Assembly: GCF_022829285.1 (NCBI RefSeq)
Contig: NZ_JAKSYI010000118.1
Coordinates: forward strand, 62,001 to 126,000
Length of the DNA: 64,000 nt
DNA from: Methylobacterium sp. J-078
GTDB lineage: Bacteria > Pseudomonadota > Alphaproteobacteria > Rhizobiales > Beijerinckiaceae
Reading direction: 5' to 3'
Translations under genes and position numbers: made by a program
Notes under the pieces: model-generated
What the model was told of the DNA's origin: nothing
Database searches by the model: none
What the model saw: the letters and a program-made list of their open reading frames with translations, nothing else
Part shown: positions 16,319 through 25,345 of the stretch, piece after piece
Layout: each line of letters opens with the position of its first letter
How positions within the stretch are numbered: position 1 is the first letter of the stretch

Positions 16319-17326
16319 TCAGCCGCCGAGGTCGGCCGCCAGACCCGCCAGCATGGCGAGGCCGAGCACCAGCACGAAGGCGCCCGCGAGGAGTTCGAGG
16401 GCACCGACCACCCGCGCCCCGGTCCGTCCGCGTCCGCCCGCGAGGCGCAGGGCCAGGACCTTGGCGAAGACCGCGAGGCTCGCGAGCGCCCCCGTGGTGA
16501 GGGCGGTGCCGAGCGCCATGGCGAAGGTCGCCGCGATGCCGGCGGCCAGCAGGCCCTGCGAGGCGGAGAAGACGAGGATCAGCACGGCCCCCGCGCAGGG
16601 GCGCGTGCCCGCCGCCAGCACGATCCCGGCCCGCTCGCGCCAGGTCGCGAGGCGGCTCAGGGCCGCCGCGTCGGTGAGATGGACATGGCCGCAGCCGGGG
16701 GCGCAGGCCGCCGCGTCCTGGCCCGCGAGCCGTCCGGCCTTGCGCCAGGTGAGGGCGAGCCCGAGGAGCGCCACGAGGGCGAAGCTCGCCGTCTCGATCA
16801 CCGTGCCGGCCCGGGTCATGCCCGCGGCGGTGGCCCCGAGCAGCAGGGTCCCGACCCCGACGAGGGCGATGGCGACCAGGGCCTGGAGCAGGGCGGCGGC
16901 GAAGCTCAAGGAGAAGCCGCGCAGCAGGGCGCGTTCCCCGGCAACGATGTAGCCGGCGATGACCGCCTTGCCGTGGCCCGGCCCGGCGGCGTGGAAGACG
17001 CCGTAAGCGAAGCCCAGCAGCATCATCGGCCCCCAGGCGCCGCCCTCCTTGAGGGCGCGGACGGACGCCTGGAGGCTGCGCGAGAAACTCGATTGCAGGG
17101 CGAGGATCCAGCCGCCGAGGCCGGTGGCCTGGGGGGCAGCCTCGCGAAAGCCGATGCCGAAGGGCGAGCGCGGCGGCGGCGCGGCGATGCCGGGACTGAT
17201 CAGCCAGACGAGGCCGGACAGGACCAGAGCCGCGACGGCCACGGCGATCAGCGCGAGGAGCGCCTGCCGGACGAGGTGCCGGCGCGGATCGGCCGGGGCG
17301 GTTCCGAAGGCGGCGCCTACGGACAC
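16319..17326 (-). CDS. NicO/RcnA-type nickel-cobalt transporter
   Basis: A 335-residue membrane protein with a hydrophobic N-terminal segment and about six further membrane spans. The diagnostic HAAGPGHGKAVIAGY motif lies near residues 113-127, as in the NicO family, and a cysteine/histidine-rich loop (CAPGCGHVH) near 210 is suited to metal binding. The gene overlaps the upstream DUF1007 gene by ten bases, a pairing common in alphaproteobacteria. The pair probably moves Ni2+ or Co2+ across the inner membrane; direction cannot be read from sequence. Confidence 0.82.
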   Translation of the reverse strand: MSVGAAFGTAPADPRRHLVRQALLALIAVAVAALVLSGLVWLISPGIAAPPPRSPFGIGFREAAPQATGLGGWILALQSSFSRSLQASVRALKEGGAWGPMMLLGFAYGVFHAAGPGHGKAVIAGYIVAGERALLRGFSLSFAAALLQALVAIALVGVGTLLLGATAAGMTRAGTVIETASFALVALLGLALTWRKAGRLAGQDAAACAPGCGHVHLTDAAALSRLATWRERAGIVLAAGTRPCAGAVLILVFSASQGLLAAGIAATFAMALGTALTTGALASLAVFAKVLALRLAGGRGRTGARVVGALELLAGAFVLVLGLAMLAGLAADLGG

Positions 17327-18015
17327 GCGACGAGGATCCGGTTGGCGAACTGCAGGCCGTAATTCGAGGCCGAGGTCAGGGCCTCGAAGAAGGCCTCCGA
17401 CATGCCGGGCTTGGCGTCCGCCGTCTTCCCGTCCGCGCCCCTGCCCTCGGCGCCGGGATCGCCCTTCGGGCGGGTCAGCGTGGCGGCGCAGCCGCTCGGG
17501 GCGCCGGTGAGGCGCGCGGCGTCCGCGCCCTCCGCCAGCGCGAAGGAGACGAAGAAGGTGGGGTCGTAGACCTCGACGGCGGTGACGCCGCGCCCCTGGG
17601 CCACCGGCGCCTTGAGGGGCAGCAGGAAGCTCAAGGTCAGCTTGTCGCCGTCCATCGTCATGCGCGGCTCGGCGGGGTCCGCGAAGGCCTGCTCCTTGCC
17701 CGCGACCTTCAGCTTGGTGAAGTAGCCGAACTCGGCGAGGTTGCCGGTGTTCTCGGCCGCCAGCCCCGCGAGTTCGTCGGGCGTCAGCCGACCGTCGCCG
17801 TTCTTGTCGAGGCCCTGGGTCACGAAGGCGGAATAGGAGGCATCGAAGGTCCAGGCGTGCCGGATGCCGGTGACCCGCCCGCCCTCGCCATAGGCGATCT
17901 CGGCCTTCGTCGTCACCCAGACATGGGGATGCGCGCGGGCGGGGGACGCGACCAGCGCTGCAGCCAGCGTCGGCGCGAGGAGGCTCAGGAGGCGGTGCGG
18001 CGACGCGATCGGCAT
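17317..18015 (-). CDS. DUF1007 periplasmic protein, metal-transport partner
   Basis: This 232-residue protein has a Sec signal peptide ending near SPARA, after which the mature form begins HPHVWV, the histidine-rich start typical of DUF1007. An EF-hand-like loop DKNGDGRLTPDEL lies near residues 69-81. DUF1007 proteins are found beside NicO transporters and are thought to be periplasmic metal-binding partners. The ten-base overlap with the NicO gene supports joint translation. Confidence 0.8.
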   Translation of the reverse strand: MPIASPHRLLSLLAPTLAAALVASPARAHPHVWVTTKAEIAYGEGGRVTGIRHAWTFDASYSAFVTQGLDKNGDGRLTPDELAGLAAENTGNLAEFGYFTKLKVAGKEQAFADPAEPRMTMDGDKLTLSFLLPLKAPVAQGRGVTAVEVYDPTFFVSFALAEGADAARLTGAPSGCAATLTRPKGDPGAEGRGADGKTADAKPGMSEAFFEALTSASNYGLQFANRILVACP

Positions 18016-18164
18016 GGCACGGGACGCTCGCGACTCAGGGTAAAGACATCGTTAAGGCCGGCACCGGACCGGGGTCGGGCGTCCGGGCCAGATCTCTCCC
18101 GGTACTGGGGCGAAAGCGAGGCGTGCCCCGGCGCGCGATCGTTCACCGAAGCGGGAACGCGCCG

Positions 18165-18635
18165 TCAGTCGCGCCGGGTCAGGGCGGCAATCTCCGCCTG
18201 CTCCTCGGGGCTGAGGCCCTGCGGCACCGGCTCCGGCCGGCGGCGCGCAAGGCGCCAGAGCCCGAACAGTCCGAGGGCCACCACCAGCCCCGGGGTCAGC
18301 CACAGGAGCAGGGTGTGCAGGGCGAAGACGGGCCGCAGCAGCACGTATTCGCCGTAGCGCCCGACGACGTAGGATTGCACCTGCGCGTCGTCGTCGCCGG
18401 CCTTGAGGCGCTCGCGCACGATGAGCCGCAGGTCCCGGGCCAGGGGCGCATCGGAATCGTCGATGGACTGGTTCTGGCAGACGAGGCAGCGCAGGCCGGA
18501 GGAGATGTCCCGGGCGCGCGCCTCCAGGGCGGGGTCCTTCAGGACCTCGTCCGGCTGGACCGCGCCGGCCCCGCCCGCCAGGGCGAGGAGGAGGGCCAAA
18601 GCCGCCGCGGCGCGGGGCAGGGGAGGCCGGCTCAT
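18165..18635 (-). CDS. ccmH: Cytochrome c maturation protein CcmH
   Basis: The 156-residue thiol-redox component of the Ccm system has a signal sequence and then RCLVCQNQSIDDSDAPLARDLR, the LRCxxCQ motif that reduces the apocytochrome CXXCH disulfide. A membrane anchor near residues 103-124 follows. Its ATG overlaps the end of ccmF by four bases. Together with CcmF and CcmI it forms the haem lyase module in the inner membrane. Confidence 0.94.
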   Translation of the reverse strand: MSRPPLPRAAAALALLLALAGGAGAVQPDEVLKDPALEARARDISSGLRCLVCQNQSIDDSDAPLARDLRLIVRERLKAGDDDAQVQSYVVGRYGEYVLLRPVFALHTLLLWLTPGLVVALGLFGLWRLARRRPEPVPQGLSPEEQAEIAALTRRD

Positions 18636-20635
18636 TCGGCGGGCGCCATGCCGGGCGGAAGCGGCTTCGACTTCGCCCGCGCTGGCGCGCCGACGCGCAT
18701 GCGCCGGTCGGTGAGGGAGACCGCGCCGCCGAGCGCCATGACCACCGCGCCGAGCCAGATCAGCAGCACCAGGGGCTTGTAGTAGAGCCGCAGGCCGATG
18801 CCGCCCTCGGGGAGCACTTCGCCCAGGCTGGCATAGACCTGGCTCGCCCCGATGGTGAGCAGGCCGGACTCCGTCACCGTCATCTTGCGGCTCGGATAGA
18901 AGCGCTTGCCGGTCTCCACGGTGCCGACGAAGTCGCCGCCGGCATTGCGGATGGTGAGGAAAGCGGTGGTCTCGGTGTAGTTCTCGCCCTGCCGGGGGCC
19001 GACCCGGTCGAGGGTGGCCACGTAGGGGCCGGAGGCCAGGGATTCGCCGGGTTTCACGGTCTTCAGCCCCTCCGTCGCCCAGCCCTGCGCGGCGATGCCG
19101 AGCACAACGACTCCGACGCCCGCATGCGCCAGCGCCGTGCCCCAGGCGGAGCGCGGCAGGCCGGCGGCGCGACGCCAGATCGCGGCGGCACCCCGGGTGC
19201 GGCTGGCGCCGTAGCCCCGCGCCCGCGAGATGATCTCGAGGGCAGAGCCGACCACGAGGTAGGCCCCGAGGCCGATGCCCACGGGGGCCATCATCGGGCC
19301 GCCCCAGGTCAGGGCCAGCACGGCGAGGCCGACCACGAGGGCGATGGCGAGCGCCGCGAACAGGCGCTGGGTCGCCGCATGCACGTCGCCGCGCTTCCAG
19401 GCCAGGGTCTGGCCGAACGGCACGATGAGGAGGAGCGGGATCGCGAGGGGGATGAAGGTGTAGTTGAAGAAGGGAGGGCCCACCGAGATCTTCTCGGCGG
19501 TGAGCATCTCCAGCAGCAGCGGATAGAGCGTGCCGACGAACACCGTGGCGCAGGCGGCGGCCAGGAACAGGTTGTTCATGACGAGGGCGCCCTCGCGGGA
19601 GATCGGCGCGAAGATGCCGCCCTGACGCAGCATCGGCGCCCGCCAGGCGAACAGCGTGAACGAGCCGCCGATGAACAGGATCAGGATGGCGAGGATGAAC
19701 ACGCCGCGGGTCGGGTCCGTGGCGAAGGTGTGGACCGAGGTCAGCACGCCCGAGCGCACGATGAAGGTGCCGAGCAGCGAGAGCGAGAAGGTGAGGATGG
19801 CCAGCAGCACCGTCCAGACCTTCAGGGCGTCGCGCTTCTCCATCACCACGGTGGAGTGGAGGAGGGCGGTGCCGGCGAGCCAGGGCATCAGCGAGGCGTT
19901 CTCGACCGGGTCCCAGAACCACCAGCCGCCCCAGCCGAGCTCGTAATACGCCCAGTACGAGCCCATCGCGATGCCGAGCGTCAGGAAGCTCCAGGCGATC
20001 AGGGTCCAGGGCCGCACGGCCCGCGCCCAGACCGCGTCGATGCGCCCGTCGATCAGGGCCGCGATGGCGAACGCGAAGGTGATCGAGAAGCCGACGTAAC
20101 CGACGTAGAGGAGGGGCGGGTGCACCGCGAGGCCGAAATCCTGCAGGAGCGGGTTGAGGTCGTTGCCCTCGACCGGCGCCGGGTTCACCCGCGTGAATGG
20201 GTTCGAGGTCGTGATGATGAACAGCACGAATACGAAGGTGATCAGCCCCTGCACCGCCAGGGTGTTGGCCCGCAGGGTCGGGGGCACGGATTCGCGCGCC
20301 ACCGCCACCAGCGCCCCGAACAGGGCCAGGATGAGGACCCAGAGCAGCATCGAGCCCTCGTGGTTCCCCCAGACGCCGGACAGCTTGTAGAGGAAGGGCT
20401 TGGCGGTGTGCGAGTTCTCGACCACGTTGAGGACCGAGAAGTCCGACGTGGCGTGCGCGTAGGTGAGCGCCCCGAACGAGAACAGGATGCAGGCGAAGGC
20501 GCCGAGCGCGGCGGGCGTCGCCACGGACCTCAGGGCCTGGTCGCCCGAGCGCGCCGCCCAGACCGGCATCACCGCCTGGACCAGGGAGAGGGCCAGCGCG
20601 AGCGCCAGCGCGAAATGGCCGACCTCGATCAGCAA
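18632..20635 (-). CDS. ccmF: Haem lyase subunit CcmF
   Basis: A 667-residue multispan membrane protein of the haem handling family. The WWD domain GWGGWWFWDPVENASLMPW lies near residues 234-252, and conserved periplasmic histidines occur in HPPLLYVG and around the haem-b sites. Its length fits CcmF (about 650). It ligates haem delivered by CcmE to apocytochrome c. SoxA at the left edge of the window would be one client. Confidence 0.95.
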   Translation of the reverse strand: MLIEVGHFALALALALSLVQAVMPVWAARSGDQALRSVATPAALGAFACILFSFGALTYAHATSDFSVLNVVENSHTAKPFLYKLSGVWGNHEGSMLLWVLILALFGALVAVARESVPPTLRANTLAVQGLITFVFVLFIITTSNPFTRVNPAPVEGNDLNPLLQDFGLAVHPPLLYVGYVGFSITFAFAIAALIDGRIDAVWARAVRPWTLIAWSFLTLGIAMGSYWAYYELGWGGWWFWDPVENASLMPWLAGTALLHSTVVMEKRDALKVWTVLLAILTFSLSLLGTFIVRSGVLTSVHTFATDPTRGVFILAILILFIGGSFTLFAWRAPMLRQGGIFAPISREGALVMNNLFLAAACATVFVGTLYPLLLEMLTAEKISVGPPFFNYTFIPLAIPLLLIVPFGQTLAWKRGDVHAATQRLFAALAIALVVGLAVLALTWGGPMMAPVGIGLGAYLVVGSALEIISRARGYGASRTRGAAAIWRRAAGLPRSAWGTALAHAGVGVVVLGIAAQGWATEGLKTVKPGESLASGPYVATLDRVGPRQGENYTETTAFLTIRNAGGDFVGTVETGKRFYPSRKMTVTESGLLTIGASQVYASLGEVLPEGGIGLRLYYKPLVLLIWLGAVVMALGGAVSLTDRRMRVGAPARAKSKPLPPGMAPAE

Positions 20636-20650
20636 GGCGGGATGTCCTTC

Positions 20651-20698
20651 CGGTTTAAGAGGGGCCGGTTTGAGAGGGGCCGGTTCGAGAGAGACCGG
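20651..20698. repeat. 15-bp tandem repeat, 3 copies, between ccmF and ccmE
   Basis: Units CGGTTTAAGAGGGGC, CGGTTTGAGAGGGGC and CGGTTCGAGAGAGAC stand head to tail and are followed by a partial CGGTC. They fill the 76-base gap between the ccmE stop and the ccmF start, just upstream of the ccmF initiation site on the minus strand. They could affect mRNA structure there. Confidence 0.8.
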
Positions 20699-20711
20699 TC
20701 TGCGCCGCGCA

Positions 20712-21254
20712 TCATCGCTCGCTGCGCTGGCCGAGCGTCTTGTCGGTCACCGAAGTTCCGTTTTCGGAAGCCTTGATGTCCGAAGGCTTGCTGTCGGGGA
20801 CCTTGGCGTCCGTCATGCCCTTGCCCTCCTGCCAGCGGCCCTGCGCCTTCAGGGCGTCGGCGACCTCGCGGGGCATGTAGGATTCGTCGTGCTTGGCCAG
20901 CACCGTGTCGGCGCGGAACACCCCGCCCGGCCCGAGCGTGCCCTCGGCCACCACGCCCTGGCCCTCGCGGAACAGGTCGGGCAGCAGGCCGCGATATTGT
21001 ACCTGCACGGTGGCGTTGGTGTCGGTCACCGAGAAGTCGACGGTCTGGTCCGGCCCACGCTGGAGGGAGCCGTCCTTGACGAGGCCGCCGAGGCGGAAGC
21101 GCGTGCCCTGCGCCACGGTCTGGGCCGCGACCTCGGTGGGCGAGCGGAAGAACACGATCGATCCGCTCATCGCCGACAGGATCAGGCCGAGGGCCAGGGC
21201 CAGCACGGCGCCGCAGGCAGCGATCAGGACGAGTCGGCGGCTCTTGCGGGTCAC
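20712..21254 (-). CDS. ccmE: Haem chaperone CcmE
   Basis: The 180-residue protein has an N-terminal membrane anchor, an OB-fold beta barrel and the haem-attachment motif VLAKHDESYMP. Its histidine forms the covalent bond to haem and its tyrosine coordinates the iron. A polar, serine- and lysine-rich tail of about 45 residues follows. It carries haem from CcmABCD to CcmF. The spacing and order ccmI-ccmE-ccmF-ccmH on one strand suggest one operon. Confidence 0.95.
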   Translation of the reverse strand: MTRKSRRLVLIAACGAVLALALGLILSAMSGSIVFFRSPTEVAAQTVAQGTRFRLGGLVKDGSLQRGPDQTVDFSVTDTNATVQVQYRGLLPDLFREGQGVVAEGTLGPGGVFRADTVLAKHDESYMPREVADALKAQGRWQEGKGMTDAKVPDSKPSDIKASENGTSVTDKTLGQRSER

Positions 21255-21418
21255 GGGTGGCGCTTCCGTCTCGGTGGCGTGGGGGGCGTCGTTGCGCCCT
21301 GGCGATATGATGCAGGATCGGATCCTGCTACTTCCGGTGTCGGCCGTGCGCCCGGCCGGGTCAAGGGCCGGGGCCGGGACCGATTGTCAGGGGCGGGCCG
21401 GCGCGCGGGGGCGCTGTC

Positions 21419-22945
21419 CTACGGTTTACCCGCGGGTGCGGCCGGCTTCGGCGCCTGCCCGCGCAGGTCGAGTTCCCGCGAGAGTTCGTCGAGACGCTCG
21501 ATCGCCCCCGGGTCCGGGCTCAGCGCCATCCGCGCCCGGTCGAGGATCTGGGCGGCCCGCTCGCGCTCGCCCAGCACGCTGTAGGAGCGCACCAGGCGCA
21601 GCCAGTCGTCGACGCTGCCGCCCTTGGCCGCAAGCCGCCGGTCGAGGCCCGCCACCATGGCGCGGATCGCCGCGTCGCGCTCGGCGGCCGGCATCGCCTT
21701 GACGGCGGCCACGGCGGCCTCGGTGCCGGCGCGCCCCGCCTCGTCGGCGGCGCTCGGCACGCCCGGGGCCGGGGTGCCGGCGAGCCCGACCTCGCGGGCC
21801 ATCTCGTCCAGGCGGCCCTTGGCCTCCGGATCGTCCGCCAGGGCCTTGCGCGCCCGCTCCAGGGCGGCGGCGGCCTTGTCGCGCTCCTTGAGCACGCCGT
21901 AGGAGCGGACGAGGCGCAGCCACTCGTCGAGGCTGCCGCCCGTGTCGGAAAGCCGCCGGTCGAGGCCCTCGACCATGCCCCGGATGGCGCCTTCGCGGCC
22001 GGCCGGGGGCAGGGACTGGAGCGCGGCGGCACGCCCCGCGTCGGGCGTCTGGACACGCCCCTGGCTCGGTGCCTGGGCTTGCGCCTGGGCCGGCGCCTCG
22101 CCCTTCAAGCGCGCGAGGTTCTCCGTCACCAGGGGAAGCCAGGGCGCGTCGGCGGGGGCCGCCGCGACCATCGCCTGCAGGCGCCGGATCGCATCGGGGA
22201 TGTCGCCCTCGAGCTCGGCCGCCCGGGCCATGTAGAATTGCGGCTTGGCGACCTGACCGTCGAGGTCGATCGCGCGCTGGAAGATGGACTTCGCCTGGGG
22301 CGTAACGGCGCCGTTGCCGGCCGCCACCAGGGCCTCGCCCCAGTCGGACAGGCGCTGCGGCGTCTCGCCGAGGATGCGGCTCGCGGCCTCGTAGGCATGC
22401 GCCGCGTCGTCGAAGCGGCCCATCCGCATGTAGACGGGGGCCAGCACTGACCAGCCGCGCCCGTCGGTGGGATCGGCGGCCAGGCGCGCCTCGATCTGGC
22501 CGATGGCCTTGAGGAGGTCCTGGTCGGCACTCTGCACGGATTGGCGCTCGGCCGCGCTCTGCGCGGGCATGTGGGGCGAGCCGTAGATCCCGTAGGCGAT
22601 GAGAGCGACGAGGGGGATGGTCGAGAGCGCGAAGGCGGAAGCGGCCCGGCGCTGGCGCAGGGCCGGCTCGGCCATGCCGGGGCTCACGGGCACGCCGGCC
22701 CGGTTGGCCCGGATCAGCCTCCGCGCCGCCTCGGTGCGGGCGGCCTCAGCCTCGGGGGCGGCGATCAGGCCGCGGGCCTCGTCGCGCGCGATCTCGCGCA
22801 GTTGATCCTCGTAGAACCCGGTCTCGGTGGCGAGGCCCCCGGCCTCGGGCGCGGCGGCCGGATCGGCCCGGCGCGACATCGGCCAGAGCAGGGCGAACAC
22901 CGCCGCGCCGGTCATGAACGCTAGTATGAACCAAAGTGCCGTCAT
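21419..22945 (-). CDS. ccmI: Cytochrome c maturation protein CcmI (CycH)
   Basis: A 508-residue protein whose start at 22945 gives MTALWFILAFMTGAAVFALLWP, the first of two membrane helices (the second near residue 100). TPR-like repeats follow, with WSVLAPVYMRMGRFDDAAHAYEAA typical. The C-terminus holds an internal duplication: two segments of about 80 residues, each reading close to AIRxMVxGLDRRLxxxGGSxDxWLRLVRSY. CcmI binds the C-terminal helix of apocytochrome c and presents it to CcmF/H. The duplication is not something I recall from every CcmI. Confidence 0.92.
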   Translation of the reverse strand: MTALWFILAFMTGAAVFALLWPMSRRADPAAAPEAGGLATETGFYEDQLREIARDEARGLIAAPEAEAARTEAARRLIRANRAGVPVSPGMAEPALRQRRAASAFALSTIPLVALIAYGIYGSPHMPAQSAAERQSVQSADQDLLKAIGQIEARLAADPTDGRGWSVLAPVYMRMGRFDDAAHAYEAASRILGETPQRLSDWGEALVAAGNGAVTPQAKSIFQRAIDLDGQVAKPQFYMARAAELEGDIPDAIRRLQAMVAAAPADAPWLPLVTENLARLKGEAPAQAQAQAPSQGRVQTPDAGRAAALQSLPPAGREGAIRGMVEGLDRRLSDTGGSLDEWLRLVRSYGVLKERDKAAAALERARKALADDPEAKGRLDEMAREVGLAGTPAPGVPSAADEAGRAGTEAAVAAVKAMPAAERDAAIRAMVAGLDRRLAAKGGSVDDWLRLVRSYSVLGERERAAQILDRARMALSPDPGAIERLDELSRELDLRGQAPKPAAPAGKP

Positions 22946-23117
22946 CACGCCCCGGACGCTGCCCCGCTTGCATGTAGACGCGGGCTCCCGTCGGCACGAT
23001 GCGGGCATCGGGCGACACGGTGTCACGCGCGAGCGCTGGGGAAGAACGGTACAACCTTAACGGATACGCCCGGCGGATCAAACGCCCGGCGGTTCGGGCC
23101 CGCCGGACCCGGCCGCC

Positions 23118-24536
23118 TCAGTGCGGTGCGACGCCGGCCGGCGCGTCCCCCGGCACCTCGATCACCGCCCGCAGGCCGCCCAGGGTCGCCTCCTCCAGGC
23201 GGAAGCGCCCGCGATAGAGGGCGGCGAGGTCGGCCACGATCGAGAGGCCGAGGCCGGAGCCGGGCTTCGTCTCGTCGAGGCGACGCCCGCGCCCGAGCAC
23301 CGCCGCCCGGTCCTCCGGGGCGAGGCCCGGCCCGTCGTCCTCGATCGCCACGAGAAGATGGGGATAATCGTCCTTGCCCACCGCCTCCGCCCGGATCGCC
23401 ACCCGGCTGCCGGCCCATTTCGAGGCGTTGTCGACGAGGTTGCCGATCATCTCCTCGAAATCCTGCCGCTCGCCCCGGAAGCGCAGGCCCGCCGGCACGT
23501 GGACCTCGTAGGCGATGTCCTTGTCGCGGTAGATCTTGCCGAAGGTGCGAACCAGGCCGGCGAGCGCCGGCTCCACCTCCGTGGAGGTGCCCAGCGTACC
23601 GGCGAGCGCCGCCGCCCGGGCCCGGTCGAGGTGGTAGTTCACCTGGTCGCGCATCACCGCGGCCTGCTCGCGGATCTTGGCCGAGAGGTCGCCGGGCGCG
23701 TCGGCGGCGCCGACCTCGTTGACGATGATCGAGAGCGGGGTCTTCAGGGCGTGGGCGAGGTTGCCGACCTGGGTGCGCGCCCGCTCCAGGATCTCCCGGT
23801 TGGTCTCGATGAGCAGGTTCACCTCGCCGGCCAGGGGCGCGATGTCGCGCGGATACTCGCCGGTGATGCGGTCGGATTCGCCCCGCCGGATGGCGCCGAG
23901 CGCCGTGCGTAGCTTGGCCAGCGGCGCGAGGCCGAAGCGGATCTGCAAGAGCGTCGTCAGGGCGAGCGACAGGCCGAGCAGGCCGAAGGTGACCATCAGC
24001 GAGAAGCGGAAGCGGTCGACGTCGTTCTCGATCTCGTCGGCGGGGCCGGCGACCCGCACGGTGTAGCGGCCCTCCTCGCCGAGATCGACGTCGCGCTCGA
24101 TGACGCGCAGGCGGCGCTCGTCCTGGGCCCGGCCATAGCCCTGGCGGATCTGGCCGATGCCCGCCTTGGTGTCGGGCGTGCCGGCGGCCTTCAGGGGCAC
24201 GCCGACGAGGGAGCGCGAGGTGCGCAGGTCGCGCGGCTTCGCATCGGGGCGGCCGATCTGCCAGTACCAGCCCGACAGCGGCAGGTCGAAGCGCGGATCG
24301 CTCAGGGTGAAGGAGCGGCTCTCCGGATCGTTTGGCGAGACGAGGTCGGTGGCGAGGTTGTTGGCGTAGACGAGGAGGCGGCTGTCGAAGGCCCGCTCGG
24401 TGTTCTCGCGGTACAGGGTCGTGAGGATCCAGGCCGCGATGAGGAGGATCGCCGAACTCGCCAACAGCGCCGAGGTGGCGAGGCGCACGGCGATCGAGCG
24501 GCGCCGCATGGGCAACCAGGAGGGAGAGGGAATCAT
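23118..24536 (-). CDS. Sensor histidine kinase
   Basis: A 472-residue membrane kinase: a transmembrane helix near residues 17-40, a periplasmic sensor region, a second helix near 180-202, a HAMP-like region, the phospho-acceptor H-box NLAHALKTPLSIIVNE near residue 260, an N-box VDNASKWA, and G-boxes EDDGPGLAPEDR and GSGLGLSIVADLA. It resembles the PhoQ/FeuQ group of OmpR-type sensors, so an envelope or Mg2+/osmotic signal is likely but not proven. Its usual response regulator lies upstream at 25346-26023 on the same strand. The two are separated by a foreign toxin-antitoxin pair on the opposite strand. Confidence 0.88.
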   Translation of the reverse strand: MIPSPSWLPMRRRSIAVRLATSALLASSAILLIAAWILTTLYRENTERAFDSRLLVYANNLATDLVSPNDPESRSFTLSDPRFDLPLSGWYWQIGRPDAKPRDLRTSRSLVGVPLKAAGTPDTKAGIGQIRQGYGRAQDERRLRVIERDVDLGEEGRYTVRVAGPADEIENDVDRFRFSLMVTFGLLGLSLALTTLLQIRFGLAPLAKLRTALGAIRRGESDRITGEYPRDIAPLAGEVNLLIETNREILERARTQVGNLAHALKTPLSIIVNEVGAADAPGDLSAKIREQAAVMRDQVNYHLDRARAAALAGTLGTSTEVEPALAGLVRTFGKIYRDKDIAYEVHVPAGLRFRGERQDFEEMIGNLVDNASKWAGSRVAIRAEAVGKDDYPHLLVAIEDDGPGLAPEDRAAVLGRGRRLDETKPGSGLGLSIVADLAALYRGRFRLEEATLGGLRAVIEVPGDAPAGVAPH

Positions 24537-24702
24537 GCGGTGTCCGTCGTCAATGTGTGATCATCCTCGCCATGCCCCCGGCAGCGCGACGGATTGATGT
24601 AGACAGGACGATGACGTTATGTACATGTCCGATGCCGTCTCGCATGCCCGGATGCAACTTCAAGGCGCCTTGGAATGCACGGAGAGAGGCGAAGAATCGA
24701 CC

Positions 24703-24942
24703 ATGGCACTCCACATCCGCGACCCCGAAGCCGACCGGCTTGTGCGCATGCTCGCCGAGCGAAAGGGGATCGCCCTTACCGACGCCATCAAGCTTGCCGT
24801 CGGCAACGAATTGCGACGCGATGCCGAAAAGCTCAGCCTGCGTGAGCGGATTCGGCCGATACAGGAGCGTATCGCTTCCTATCCACCGACCGGCCTCGAA
24901 GCCGACAAGGCTTTCTACGACGAAATCAGCGGTGATGCCTGA
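24703..24942 (+). CDS. vapB: VapB-type antitoxin
   Basis: This 79-residue protein starts with MALHIRDPEADRLVRMLAERKG and contains TDAIKLAVGNELRR, matching PSK/Rv0623-type VapB antitoxins with an N-terminal ribbon-helix-helix fold and a C-terminal toxin-binding tail. The start at 24703 was preferred over 24619 because it begins at the conserved segment. Its TGA overlaps the ATG of the toxin gene by one base, as usual for vapBC. It would bind its own promoter in the 160-base gap before 24703. Confidence 0.85.
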   Translation: MALHIRDPEADRLVRMLAERKGIALTDAIKLAVGNELRRDAEKLSLRERIRPIQERIASYPPTGLEADKAFYDEISGDA

Positions 24943-25343
24943 TGTTTGTCGACGCGTCGGCTCTGGTGGCGATCCTGGCATCCGAGGTCGGCAGCGACGA
25001 CCTCCTCGATCGCCTGGAGGCCGCCTCCGACCGGTTCACCTCTGCGATTGCGGTCTATGAAGCCGTGCTGGCGCTTTGCCGAAAGCGCCAAACATCCGCC
25101 GATGTCGCGCAGGCCGATCTGATTGCCTTTCTGGACGCCGCCGGTATCCGCCTGATGGCGATCCCACCACAGGCAGGTATACAGGCGATCGCGGCCTTCG
25201 CCCGGTATGGCAAGGGAACGGGGCACCCGGCCCAACTCAACATGGGCGATTGCTTCGCCTATGCGATGGCCAAGATCCATGCCGCCCCGTTGCTCTTCAA
25301 AGGCGACGACTTCACCCGGACCGACCTCGCCGGAACCTGCTGA
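24942..25343 (+). CDS. vapC: VapC-type PIN-domain toxin
   Basis: A 133-residue PIN nuclease. MFVDASALVAIL gives the first conserved aspartate; a glutamate lies in YEAVLAL near residue 40, and NMGDCFAYAMAK supplies another conserved aspartate. FKGDDFTRTD closes the PIN fold as in VapC toxins. VapC proteins cleave tRNA or rRNA when not held by VapB. The pair lies between the genes of a two-component system, on the opposite strand, and its stop is two bases from the regulator's stop. Confidence 0.88.
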   Translation: MFVDASALVAILASEVGSDDLLDRLEAASDRFTSAIAVYEAVLALCRKRQTSADVAQADLIAFLDAAGIRLMAIPPQAGIQAIAAFARYGKGTGHPAQLNMGDCFAYAMAKIHAAPLLFKGDDFTRTDLAGTC

Positions 25344-25345
25344 GA

